This document shows, piece after piece, positions 7,115 through 13,710 of a DNA stretch of 13,710 nucleotides (the stretch's first letter is position 1; each line of letters opens with the position of its first letter). The stretch covers positions 1 through 13,710 of the forward strand of contig CAYVMN010000129.1 of assembly GCA_964452575.1 (NCBI GenBank). The letters are read 5' to 3'. This stretch comes from CAYVMN01 sp964452575. GTDB lineage: Bacteria > Desulfobacterota > DSM-4660 > Desulfatiglandales > Desulfatiglandaceae. Both the position numbers and the translations under genes were made by a program. The notes beneath the pieces were generated by a model that was not told where the DNA came from, did not search any database, and saw only the letters and a list, made by a program, of their open reading frames with translations.

Positions 7115-7696
7115 ATGATGCCCTTCATCTCCGTGAACAAAAGACTAAGATCAGCAGTGGTCCTGACTCTCTCGATAAGCCTGCTCTTTTCCATTCCAGC
7201 CGGGGCACAAGACGCGGGGTTGACGGATATCGTTATTACCAATACCCGTGACCACCTTCTTTTGTATTTCACAGTGACCGGCTGTTTTACAGTTGATATG
7301 GAAAAGGCCATTGAAAATGGGATAGTTACGACCTTTAAATTCTTCGTAAGACTCTATGAACCCAGGTCCTTTTGGTGGGACAGAACCATGGCAGACCTAA
7401 AAGTGTACCATGAAATTCAATATGATAACCTGAAAAAGGTCTATAATGTGAAGCTATCAGAAACGAATAAATCGATTTCCGTCAAGGATTTCGATGAGGC
7501 CAAGAAGTTGATGTCAGAAATCGTGGGTCTCAAGGTCATTGGGCTTCCCAAGCTTCACAAAGGGAGTCGCTACCGGATACGCATGATGGCAGAACTTGAC
7601 GAGATAAAACTCCCCTTCTATTTGCATTATGTCCTGTTCTTTCTCTCTCTGTGGAATTTTGAGACCGACTGGTATACGGTGGATTTCATATACTGA
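7115..7696 (+). CDS. DUF4390 family protein, secreted
   Basis: This is a 193-residue protein that I assign to DUF4390 from its overall pattern and its position directly before a NtrY-type kinase, an arrangement known in deltaproteobacteria. Its function is unknown. It has a Sec-type signal peptide: KRLR at 9-12, a hydrophobic core (VVLTLSISLLFSI) and a likely cleavage PAGA|QD after residue 31. The mature part is about 160 residues with alternating beta-like segments (DIVITNTRDHLLLYFTVTG, TFKFFVRLYEPRSFW) and ends FETDWYTVDFIY. A hydrophobic stretch near the C-terminus (LHYVLFFLSLWNF) may be buried or membrane-associated. Two adjacent ATGs (7115, 7118) can serve as start, with AGGA seven bases before the first. 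The kinase gene follows after 107 bases. An export-dependent or sensing partner role for the kinase is inference. Confidence 0.75.
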   Translation: MMPFISVNKRLRSAVVLTLSISLLFSIPAGAQDAGLTDIVITNTRDHLLLYFTVTGCFTVDMEKAIENGIVTTFKFFVRLYEPRSFWWDRTMADLKVYHEIQYDNLKKVYNVKLSETNKSISVKDFDEAKKLMSEIVGLKVIGLPKLHKGSRYRIRMMAELDEIKLPFYLHYVLFFLSLWNFETDWYTVDFIY

Positions 7697-7803
7697 CAGG
7701 AAACCGTCCCCCGGAAATCATTGAGCCAAGGCCAGAATCTGGGACCCACAAGGGGTAAGCCTATCGGCAGATAACGTCTGACAAAGTGAGCGGCTGAACC
7801 GTT

Positions 7804-10035
7804 ATGCAGGAATATTTGGAGGCAAAAAGACAAGATATCAGGAGACGACGCAGGGAAAGGTACATGATTATTTGCCTGATCGTCTTGATTTCATTCCTGA
7901 TTTATCTTGGGTTTCGTACCTTTGTTCCGGGGCACGGTCTTCCTTTCTCAAGTAGCATCCTTGTTTTCGCCCTGATCAACATAAATGTGATCTTGCTCCT
8001 CCTCCTGCTCTTCCTCACGGTCCGGAACCTGGTCAAGCTGTTGTTTGAAAGAAGAAAGAGTATCATGGGGGCGAAGCTAAGGACAAAATTGGTCCTGGCA
8101 TTCATGACCCTCTCACTCTTGCCGACTATGATTCTGTTCTTTGTTTCCGTACAATTCATATCAGCATCCATTGAACACTGGTTCAATCTTCAGATCGAAC
8201 GTTCCCTGAAGAACTCGCTGGAAGTGGGCCAGGATTATTACAAAGGGATCGGCGATGAATTGATATCATTCGGCAATAACTTGAGCAGGTTTGTTACCTA
8301 TAAGGGCTTTATGGTGGAGTCCAGTAAAGGGGAGCTAGAGAAACTTGTACTTGAAAAACAGAAGGAATTTGGTCTGGCCTCTTTGGGGGTCTTTTCTGAG
8401 AATCTGGCCCAAATGGCCAACTCACGCGATCACAGGGTTGACCTGAGCCCTTTTAAGGGACCAGGGGCCGATACATTGAGGGAATGCCTTCAGAAGGGCA
8501 CCGATGCCCAGCAGATCGAGTCTTTTCCGCACGGTGATCTTGTCACCGGCATTGTGCCGGTATTTTCCAAGACAAAGTCCAAGGCCGTGGTCGGCCTCAT
8601 GGTATTGTCCAAATTTGTGCCAGGTAGTTTTGTTAATCGGTTAAAGGCCATCTCGAGGGGACTGCAAGAATACCAGCAACTCAAGATGCTTAAGAAGCCA
8701 ATAAAGATCAGTCACATGGTAACCCTCTCAATAGTCACTCTCCTTATTATTTTTTCATCAGTATGGTTTGGATTTTATCTGTCAAAGGAAATAACCGTCC
8801 CCATTAAGGAACTTGCCGAGGGAACGACCCGGATTGCCTCGGGAGACTATGATTTTTCAATTGACCTGGTAGGGAAGGATGAAATCGGGTCTCTTGTGGA
8901 TTCCTTCAACAAGATGACCATGGACCTCAAGACGGGCAAGGAGAAACTGGAAGAGGCCAACAAGGAACTCATTAGGAGTAATTTGGAGCTGGAACAGAGA
9001 CGCATATATATGGAGATTGTCCTGGCAAACGTGGCCGCCGGCGTGGTATCGGCCAACGCCAACGGCGAGATCCTCACCATCAACAAATCTGCTGAGAGGA
9101 TGCTGGACATTGACTCAGAAAAGATCATCGGAAAGAATTATAGGGATCTCCTTTCCGAGGAATACATCGAATTGATTGACGGTTTCTTGGGGGATGAAGG
9201 CCTTTTTCGGAGGGGTTTCCTAAACAGGGAGATTAGGTTATCGGTTAGAGAAAAGACGCTGACTTTGCTCGTATCCATCAACGTGCTCCGGGACGACCGG
9301 AAAAACTACCTTGGTCTCGTTGCCGTCTTTGAGGATCTGAGCGAGATTGAGAAGGCCCAGAGGATGGCGGCCTGGCGAGAGGTGGCTAGACGTATTGCAC
9401 ATGAGGTCAAGAATCCACTGACTCCCATACAACTCTCGGCCCAGAGGCTCAAGAAGAGGTACGGGAAAAGGCTCTTGAAGGACGATGATCAGGTCTTCCA
9501 GGAATGCACCGACATGATTATAAGGCAGGTGGAGGAATTGAAGCGGCTTGTGAATGAATTTTCCAACTTCGCGCGTATGCCTGCTATAAACCCTTCTCCA
9601 GAAGTTCTCAGCAAGATCATTGATGAGGCGTTGAGTCTATACAGGGAGGCACACAAGGAGGTGAAGATTTCTTTCAGGGATTCAAAGGAGGTGCCCGTCT
9701 TGAGTCTCGACAGGGAACAAATCAAGAGGGTGATGATCAACCTCTTGGAAAATGCCATTGAGGCAATGAACGGTAAGGGAGAAGTCGTGGTAGCCCTCAG
9801 CTACGACCGGGTGCTTCAGATAGTGAGAGTTGAGGTGGCTGATAATGGCAGGGGCGTGAGCCCGGAAGATAAGATAAGGATATTTGAACCATATTTTTCT
9901 ACGAAGAAGCAGGGTTCTGGTCTCGGCCTCGCCATAGTAAATAGCATAGTCACAGATCATAACGGATTTGTGAGGGTCAGGGACAATTACCCCAAGGGAA
10001 CCAAGATAATCATAGAGCTTCCTGGCAAGGTCTAA
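7804..10035 (+). CDS. NtrY-type membrane sensor histidine kinase (HAMP-PAS-HisKA-HATPase)
   Basis: A 743-residue sensor kinase with the NtrY layout. A very basic N-terminus (RRRRRERY) precedes membrane helices at about 21-39, 50-72 and 95-119. An extracytoplasmic domain spans about 120-300, then a fourth helix (302-326), HAMP (about 323-376, IGSLVDSFNKM), a short coiled coil and a PAS domain (about 400-510). The kinase core has the phosphoacceptor H533 in RRIAHEVKNPLTPI, N box N650 (NLLENAIEAM), G1 DNGRG (680-684), F box FEPYFST (694-700) and G2 GSGLGLA (704-710), so it should be active. The start is uncertain: ATG 7804 has no clear Shine-Dalgarno, while ATG 7864 (residue 21) has AGGGAAAGG just upstream, but using it would lose the basic arm before helix 1. 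No NtrX-type regulator follows, which is unusual. The stimulus is unknown; neighbours suggest the envelope. Confidence 0.93.
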   Translation: MQEYLEAKRQDIRRRRRERYMIICLIVLISFLIYLGFRTFVPGHGLPFSSSILVFALININVILLLLLLFLTVRNLVKLLFERRKSIMGAKLRTKLVLAFMTLSLLPTMILFFVSVQFISASIEHWFNLQIERSLKNSLEVGQDYYKGIGDELISFGNNLSRFVTYKGFMVESSKGELEKLVLEKQKEFGLASLGVFSENLAQMANSRDHRVDLSPFKGPGADTLRECLQKGTDAQQIESFPHGDLVTGIVPVFSKTKSKAVVGLMVLSKFVPGSFVNRLKAISRGLQEYQQLKMLKKPIKISHMVTLSIVTLLIIFSSVWFGFYLSKEITVPIKELAEGTTRIASGDYDFSIDLVGKDEIGSLVDSFNKMTMDLKTGKEKLEEANKELIRSNLELEQRRIYMEIVLANVAAGVVSANANGEILTINKSAERMLDIDSEKIIGKNYRDLLSEEYIELIDGFLGDEGLFRRGFLNREIRLSVREKTLTLLVSINVLRDDRKNYLGLVAVFEDLSEIEKAQRMAAWREVARRIAHEVKNPLTPIQLSAQRLKKRYGKRLLKDDDQVFQECTDMIIRQVEELKRLVNEFSNFARMPAINPSPEVLSKIIDEALSLYREAHKEVKISFRDSKEVPVLSLDREQIKRVMINLLENAIEAMNGKGEVVVALSYDRVLQIVRVEVADNGRGVSPEDKIRIFEPYFSTKKQGSGLGLAIVNSIVTDHNGFVRVRDNYPKGTKIIIELPGKV

Positions 10036-10255
10036 CCCGGATAAACCGTAAATTGACTATTGATGGATTCCCAAAAGGCCCACCAGACCGTCACTCCCAT
10101 GAAGAGCCTGCCCATGGCTTGAACAGGGGCGGGAGTCCAGAGGTGCCTGATGGCGGGGGACTCGCTGCGTGTCCAATGAGGCCTCTCTCGGGGAAAATCT
10201 GTGGCCATTTTGGGCAGAATTTTGTTTGTAGAGGCCTAAAGTGGGGCCCAATGAG
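10036..10255. other. gap between kinase and waaA with inverted repeats
   Basis: Here a response regulator gene would be expected but no coding frame of interest exists. The stretch contains two inverted repeats. GAGTCC (10133-10138) pairs with GGACTC (10158-10163), and AGGCCTCT (10179-10186) pairs with AGAGGCCT (10230-10237). An 8-base direct repeat CCAATGAG occurs at 10173-10180 and 10248-10255, the second copy ending directly at the waaA start codon. No convincing promoter or T-tailed terminator is visible. Confidence 0.4.
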
Positions 10256-11539
10256 ATGTTGATGTTTTTTTACGATCTCCTCTGGACATTCATTCTCATC
10301 ATGTCTATTCCCTTTGTTGTGCTGCTGGGATCGACACGCATTTCAGAGAGGCTGGCGTTGGGATTTCCCGAGCACCTTCGGGGAAAGGGAAATATCTGGA
10401 TCCACGCACTCTCAGTAGGAGAGGTGATCTCGGCCATCTCCCTTGTTAAGGCACTGAAGACAAGATTCCCAGGCAGGGATATTGTTTTCTCTGTGACAAC
10501 CTCCAAGGGCATGGCCGTAGCCAGAAATGATCTGGGGTCCCAGGTGAGGGCACTTGTCACCATGCCGGTGGATGCATGGTGGTGTGTCAGGCGAATCGTA
10601 GATCACCTGAAACCCCATATATTTATCTTGGTTGAGACTGACATATGGCCCGGCTTGATCAACCGTTTGAGCAAGAGGGGGATAGGGACCGTCCTGGTAA
10701 ACGGCAGGGTCTCCCCCAGGACCTCCAGGTCCTACCGTGTGCTCCCATTTCTTGCCCGGGCGCTCTTTGGGCCGATAGAAATGTGTCTCATGCAGTCGGA
10801 ACTTGACAGTGCGAGACTTATAGAGGTCGGGATAGGGCCTGAGAAGGTGAAGACCGTAGGGAACATCAAGTTTGACAGGGATTGGGAGCCTATGGGACAA
10901 ATTGAGCGCAAAGATTGGATGAGCCGATTTGGCATTGAATCCGATACCCCAATATGGGTGGCCGGTAGCACCCATCCGGGCGAAGAGAGAATTATACTGG
11001 AGGTCTTTCAGGGACTCCGCTACTCTTTCCCTGACCTGCGCCTTATCCTTGTTCCCAGGAATGTTGAGCGATCGGGAGAGACTTACAGCATTTCTCGAGA
11101 CATGGGGCTCGAAACCGTTTTGAGGACAGCCCTTGCGATCAATGTGAAACCATATGAGGTCCTGATTCTTGACACAGTGGGGGAGCTTGGGCGAATCTAC
11201 GGGCTAAGTACGGTGAGTTTTGTGGGCGGCAGCCTGGTACCAGTCGGGGGGCATAATCTGCTTGAGCCTGCCAGCTTTGCCTGTCCCGTCCTTTTTGGAC
11301 CGTACACCCATAATTTTGTGGCCATGTCTGAGGCCTTGACAGCGGCAGGGGGTGGGTTGCGGGTGGGGGACCGAGAGGAGCTCTTTGAGGTGATGCGGAT
11401 GCTTTTGTCGAACCCTGAGAAGCGGGATGAGATGGGGAGACTTGCAAGAGAATTCATTGAGCGAAACAGGGGGGCCTTGAATAGGGTCCTGCCCTTTATA
11501 GAAGATAGACTGCAGCCCTCGGTTGATGGTTCAAGATGA
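10256..11539 (+). CDS. waaA: 3-deoxy-D-manno-octulosonic acid (Kdo) transferase
   Basis: WaaA (KdtA) transfers Kdo from CMP-Kdo to the lipid A precursor at the cytoplasmic face of the inner membrane. The N-terminal hydrophobic anchor (MFFYDLLWTFILIMSIPFVV) is followed by IHALSVGEV with the catalytic glutamate at about residue 56. Other family blocks are VETDIWPGL (about 125-133), NGRVSPRTSRSY, AGSTHPGEE, DTVGELGRIYGLS and GGHNLLEPASF. At 427 residues it is normal in length. The start could be GTG 10241 (GAGG six bases upstream), ATG 10256 (GGGG nine bases upstream) or ATG 10262; I favour 10256 because the anchor then has the usual length. The stop overlaps the lpxK start as ATGA. Whether it is mono- or bifunctional cannot be told from sequence. 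Confidence 0.94.
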   Translation: MLMFFYDLLWTFILIMSIPFVVLLGSTRISERLALGFPEHLRGKGNIWIHALSVGEVISAISLVKALKTRFPGRDIVFSVTTSKGMAVARNDLGSQVRALVTMPVDAWWCVRRIVDHLKPHIFILVETDIWPGLINRLSKRGIGTVLVNGRVSPRTSRSYRVLPFLARALFGPIEMCLMQSELDSARLIEVGIGPEKVKTVGNIKFDRDWEPMGQIERKDWMSRFGIESDTPIWVAGSTHPGEERIILEVFQGLRYSFPDLRLILVPRNVERSGETYSISRDMGLETVLRTALAINVKPYEVLILDTVGELGRIYGLSTVSFVGGSLVPVGGHNLLEPASFACPVLFGPYTHNFVAMSEALTAAGGGLRVGDREELFEVMRMLLSNPEKRDEMGRLAREFIERNRGALNRVLPFIEDRLQPSVDGSR

Positions 11540-12636
11540 TTTCTCCCTTACTCAAACCCGACTGGTCACAGTTACACCAAGGGGAATCCTCAGGGCCATG
11601 GTCCCTGCCAATGGCCTTTTTTTCTTTGTTGTATGGGACTGGCATAAGACTCAGGCTGTGTGGCTACAGCCGTGGGGTCTTTAGACAGAGGTCGTTACCA
11701 GGCTTCGCACTTAGTATCGGAAACATAACTACTGGTGGAACCGGCAAGACCCCTGCGGTGGCCATGCTGGCAGGCTGGGCCAAGAGCGAAGGGCACAAGG
11801 TGGCCGTCCTCTCCAGGGGCTACGGCGGAACATATAAGAGCAAAGTCCTGGAGGTATCAGACGGCTATAACATAAAGGCCGACCCCCACGAGACAGGCGA
11901 TGAGCCATATCTCCTTGCCAAGAGGCTTTCAGGGATCCCGGTGATCCTATCCAAGCGGCGGTATCTGGCTGCCCTGTTTGCCCATGAGAGGTTCGGGGCC
12001 GATTTCTTTGTACTGGATGACGGTTTTCAGCACCTACAGGTCAGGCGGGATTTAAATCTTGCCCTTATCGATGCTGTTGATCCCTTCGGAAACGGCCGCC
12101 TCCTTCCCAGGGGGCCCCTCAGGGAACCGGTGGATCAGCTGGCCAGGGCAGATGCCTTTATCCTTACAAGGGTGAGAGGGCGCGCACCCTGGGAGGGGGT
12201 CCTGAAGCTACTGAAGGAGGAGTTTCCTTCAATGCCGGTTTTCTCTGCAGATCATAGGGCAGATAAGGTGGTGCTACCTTATTCAAATGAGACCCTTATG
12301 CCGGGGTCTTTGCTAGGAAAGAAGGTCCTGGCCTATGCAGGTATTGCTCGGCCGGAGGCGTTTGAGGAGACCTTATGGGGCCTGGGGGCAGAGGTAGTCC
12401 ATTTTAGGGGATTCAGGGACCACTATAAGTTCCAGAGGCATGACATAACGGCGATAGTAGAAAGGGGTGAAGACCTGGGGGTGGACTATATCCTCACAAC
12501 TGAAAAGGATTGGGTGCGCATCGCTGATATTGCCTTCACCCACAAACGGATGGGGTATTTGACCATTGAATTCACGCTTCTCTCGGGTCAGGATGATTTT
12601 TTTGGGATGATCAGAAATGGGATTGAGGGAAAATAG
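11536..12636 (+). CDS. lpxK: tetraacyldisaccharide 4'-kinase
   Basis: LpxK phosphorylates the 4' position of tetraacyldisaccharide-1-phosphate to form lipid IVA, using ATP at the inner membrane. The P-loop is GNITTGGTGKT (62-72), in the family's usual position after an N-terminal membrane-associated helix (FFSLLYGTGIRLRL). It is followed by VAVLSRGYGG (89-98), DDGFQH (161-166) and the block DPFGNGRLLPRGPLREP (182-198); TTEKDWVR near the C-terminus is also conserved. Length is 366 residues, slightly above typical (328 in E. coli). The ATG lies inside the waaA stop region (ATGA), so translation is probably coupled; there is no strong Shine-Dalgarno. It is immediately followed by an acyltransferase overlapping by 20 bases. 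Confidence 0.96.
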   Translation: MISPLLKPDWSQLHQGESSGPWSLPMAFFSLLYGTGIRLRLCGYSRGVFRQRSLPGFALSIGNITTGGTGKTPAVAMLAGWAKSEGHKVAVLSRGYGGTYKSKVLEVSDGYNIKADPHETGDEPYLLAKRLSGIPVILSKRRYLAALFAHERFGADFFVLDDGFQHLQVRRDLNLALIDAVDPFGNGRLLPRGPLREPVDQLARADAFILTRVRGRAPWEGVLKLLKEEFPSMPVFSADHRADKVVLPYSNETLMPGSLLGKKVLAYAGIARPEAFEETLWGLGAEVVHFRGFRDHYKFQRHDITAIVERGEDLGVDYILTTEKDWVRIADIAFTHKRMGYLTIEFTLLSGQDDFFGMIRNGIEGK

Positions 12637-13555
12637 ATATCTCTACCCAATCACATATGCATTCCTATATGTCTTGGTTCGTTTCTTGTCCCTGATTCCG
12701 TACCACATGGGGCAACGTTTGGGCAGGGCATTTGGGAGCGGTCTTGCAAGAGTGCTTGGCGGCCGCGTTAGGGTGTCGCTGGATAACATCCAGTATATAT
12801 ACGGAAATGGGACAAAGGAGAGGGAATTGAGGGATCTCAATGCCAGGGTCGTGGTACATTTCAGCCAGATGCTATTTGAGGCCTCCCACATTCTGAGACT
12901 GAAACCCACAAACCTGGAGAGATATGTGGTTTTCGAAAATGAGGAAAATTTCGTTTCAGCCATTGAGAAAGGCAGGGGTGTCCTTATCCTGACCGCCCAC
13001 TTTGGAAATTGGGAACTTATGTCAGCTGCGACCTCCCTCAGATTTGCCGAGAAAGGCGCCGTGATAGCTAGACCCATCAACTTCTTGCCGGCCGAGAGGC
13101 TGATGAATAAACTGCGTTCCAGGTTTGGAAATAAGATCATACCAAAACAACGGGCAATGAGGAGGGTATTGAAGGCCATAAAGGAGAATATGGCCATCGG
13201 TTTTCTAATGGATCAAAATGTGGACTGGTACGAAGGGGTGTTTACTCGATTCATGGGAAGACCCGCGTGTACGAACAAGGGCCTGGCGTTACTGGCCTTA
13301 AGGACAGGGGCCCCAGTGATTCCAATGTTTTCAGTAAGACGGGGAGATGGAAGGTATCGCATCGTTTTTGAAAGAGAGGTGGAGCTGATAAGGACGGGTG
13401 ACAAGACCCGGGACCTGGAGGAAAACACACAGATCTTTTCAGGGATTATCGAAAGATATGTCAGTCAATATCCGGATCAGTGGTTCTGGTTCCATAGGCG
13501 CTGGAAAACCAGGCCCTATTGTCCATTGCCAGAAGACTACTACAGCAAGAATTGA
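12617..13555 (+). CDS. LpxL/HtrB-family lipid A biosynthesis acyltransferase
   Basis: A 312-residue member of the LpxL/LpxM (HtrB/MsbB) family, which transfers a secondary acyl chain onto Kdo-lipid A at the inner membrane. The catalytic H-X4-D/E motif is TAHFGNWEL, with H128 and E133. Further blocks are IGFLMDQNVDW, FMGRPACTNKGLALLALRTG and the C-terminal QWFWFHRRWKTRP, all typical. An N-terminal hydrophobic segment (YPITYAFLYVLVRFLSLIP) serves as membrane anchor. The gene overlaps the end of lpxK by 20 bases, consistent with one waaA-lpxK-acyltransferase operon. The acyl chain length and whether it acts as LpxL or LpxM cannot be told from sequence; only one such gene is in this window. Confidence 0.93.
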   Translation: MGLRENRYLYPITYAFLYVLVRFLSLIPYHMGQRLGRAFGSGLARVLGGRVRVSLDNIQYIYGNGTKERELRDLNARVVVHFSQMLFEASHILRLKPTNLERYVVFENEENFVSAIEKGRGVLILTAHFGNWELMSAATSLRFAEKGAVIARPINFLPAERLMNKLRSRFGNKIIPKQRAMRRVLKAIKENMAIGFLMDQNVDWYEGVFTRFMGRPACTNKGLALLALRTGAPVIPMFSVRRGDGRYRIVFEREVELIRTGDKTRDLEENTQIFSGIIERYVSQYPDQWFWFHRRWKTRPYCPLPEDYYSKN

Positions 13556-13599
13556 GGGGGAAGTAACACTTTAGCACTTTGAAAACACTGAGGAGTAAG

Positions 13600-13710
13600 A
13601 TGACGGACCGTGAGGGTCTTTTTTCCAAAGGACGTAACCCAAATTCTTCACAGCCTGTGGCACGCCCCCTTACCTTTAAATACAGTTTATGCCAGGCAGG
13701 GGAGAGGGCT
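13600..13710 (+). CDS. start of an unidentified gene (3' end outside window)
   Basis: An ATG at 13600 has a good Shine-Dalgarno (AGGAG, 13591-13595) four bases upstream and opens a frame of 37 codons that runs off the window end without a stop. It begins MTDREGLFSKGRNPNSS. I do not recognise the protein. It lies 44 bases after the acyltransferase stop and could be the next gene of the operon. A short GACC/GGTC hairpin followed by six T residues lies within its first codons (13606-13624), so a terminator with a chance frame is the alternative. Confidence 0.45.
   Translation, partial: MTDREGLFSKGRNPNSSQPVARPLTFKYSLCQAGERA

Noticed and set aside
7000..7251. 83-codon plus-strand frame before and over the DUF4390 gene
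   Set aside because: Overlaps the signal peptide region of a better-supported gene in another frame, and contains its predicted promoter.
7732..7742. CCAGAATCTGG palindrome between the DUF4390 and kinase genes
   Set aside because: Eleven-base palindrome with a one-base centre cannot form a hairpin, and an isolated site of this length is expected by chance.
10412..10975. 187-codon minus-strand frame
   Set aside because: Antisense shadow of waaA, rich in Pro, Gly and His, without recognisable motifs.
12643..13197. 184-codon minus-strand frame
   Set aside because: Antisense shadow of the acyltransferase gene.
1..13710. CRISPR array, rRNA or tRNA genes, prophage genes
   Set aside because: No regularly spaced repeats, no conserved RNA gene signatures and no phage-like genes were seen on reading; only one transposase fragment indicates mobile DNA.

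Overview
The window looks like a chromosomal stretch from a Gram-negative bacterium. It carries an outer-membrane lipid A pathway (LpxC, WaaA, LpxK, an LpxL/HtrB-type acyltransferase), an MltA lipoprotein and a two-subunit glycyl-tRNA synthetase. The separate GlyQ/GlyS subunits, the DUF4390 + NtrY-type kinase pair next to lipid A genes, and the frequent use of AGG for arginine together suggest a deltaproteobacterial lineage (Desulfobacterota-like). This is an inference from content and family knowledge; no rRNA or marker search was possible.

Layout. (1) 1-729: the C-terminal part of an IS4-type DDE transposase, open at the left edge. (2) 730-1152: a 423-base gap with no convincing gene, ending in a good sigma70-type promoter and a short leader for glyQ. 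(3) 1153-4156: glyQ and glyS, the alpha and beta subunits of glycyl-tRNA synthetase. (4) 4274-5479 on the minus strand: mltA, a lipoprotein lytic transglycosylase, convergent with glyS. (5) 5480-5929: a 450-base divergent control region. It holds a sigma70-type promoter facing mltA, a cluster of three G/T-rich direct repeats, and a sigma54-type -24/-12 element facing lpxC. (6) 5930-6859: lpxC, followed by a strong intrinsic terminator. (7) 7115-10035: a secreted DUF4390 protein and a large NtrY-type membrane sensor kinase. No response regulator follows. (8) 10036-10255: a 220-base gap with inverted repeats. (9) 10256-13555: waaA, lpxK and an lpxL-type acyltransferase, the last two junctions overlapping. 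(10) 13600-13710: the start of a further, unidentified gene running off the right edge.

How the genes fit together. LpxC performs the committed step of lipid A synthesis, LpxK phosphorylates the disaccharide, WaaA adds Kdo, and the LpxL-type enzyme adds a secondary acyl chain. MltA remodels peptidoglycan. The most interesting point is regulatory. lpxC appears to have a sigma54-type promoter with a possible activator-binding region upstream, and the nearest regulatory gene is a NtrY-type kinase, a family whose partners (NtrX-like regulators) are often sigma54 activators. The partner regulator is missing from this locus. A model in which an envelope-sensing DUF4390/NtrY pair controls lpxC through a regulator encoded elsewhere is attractive but unproven.
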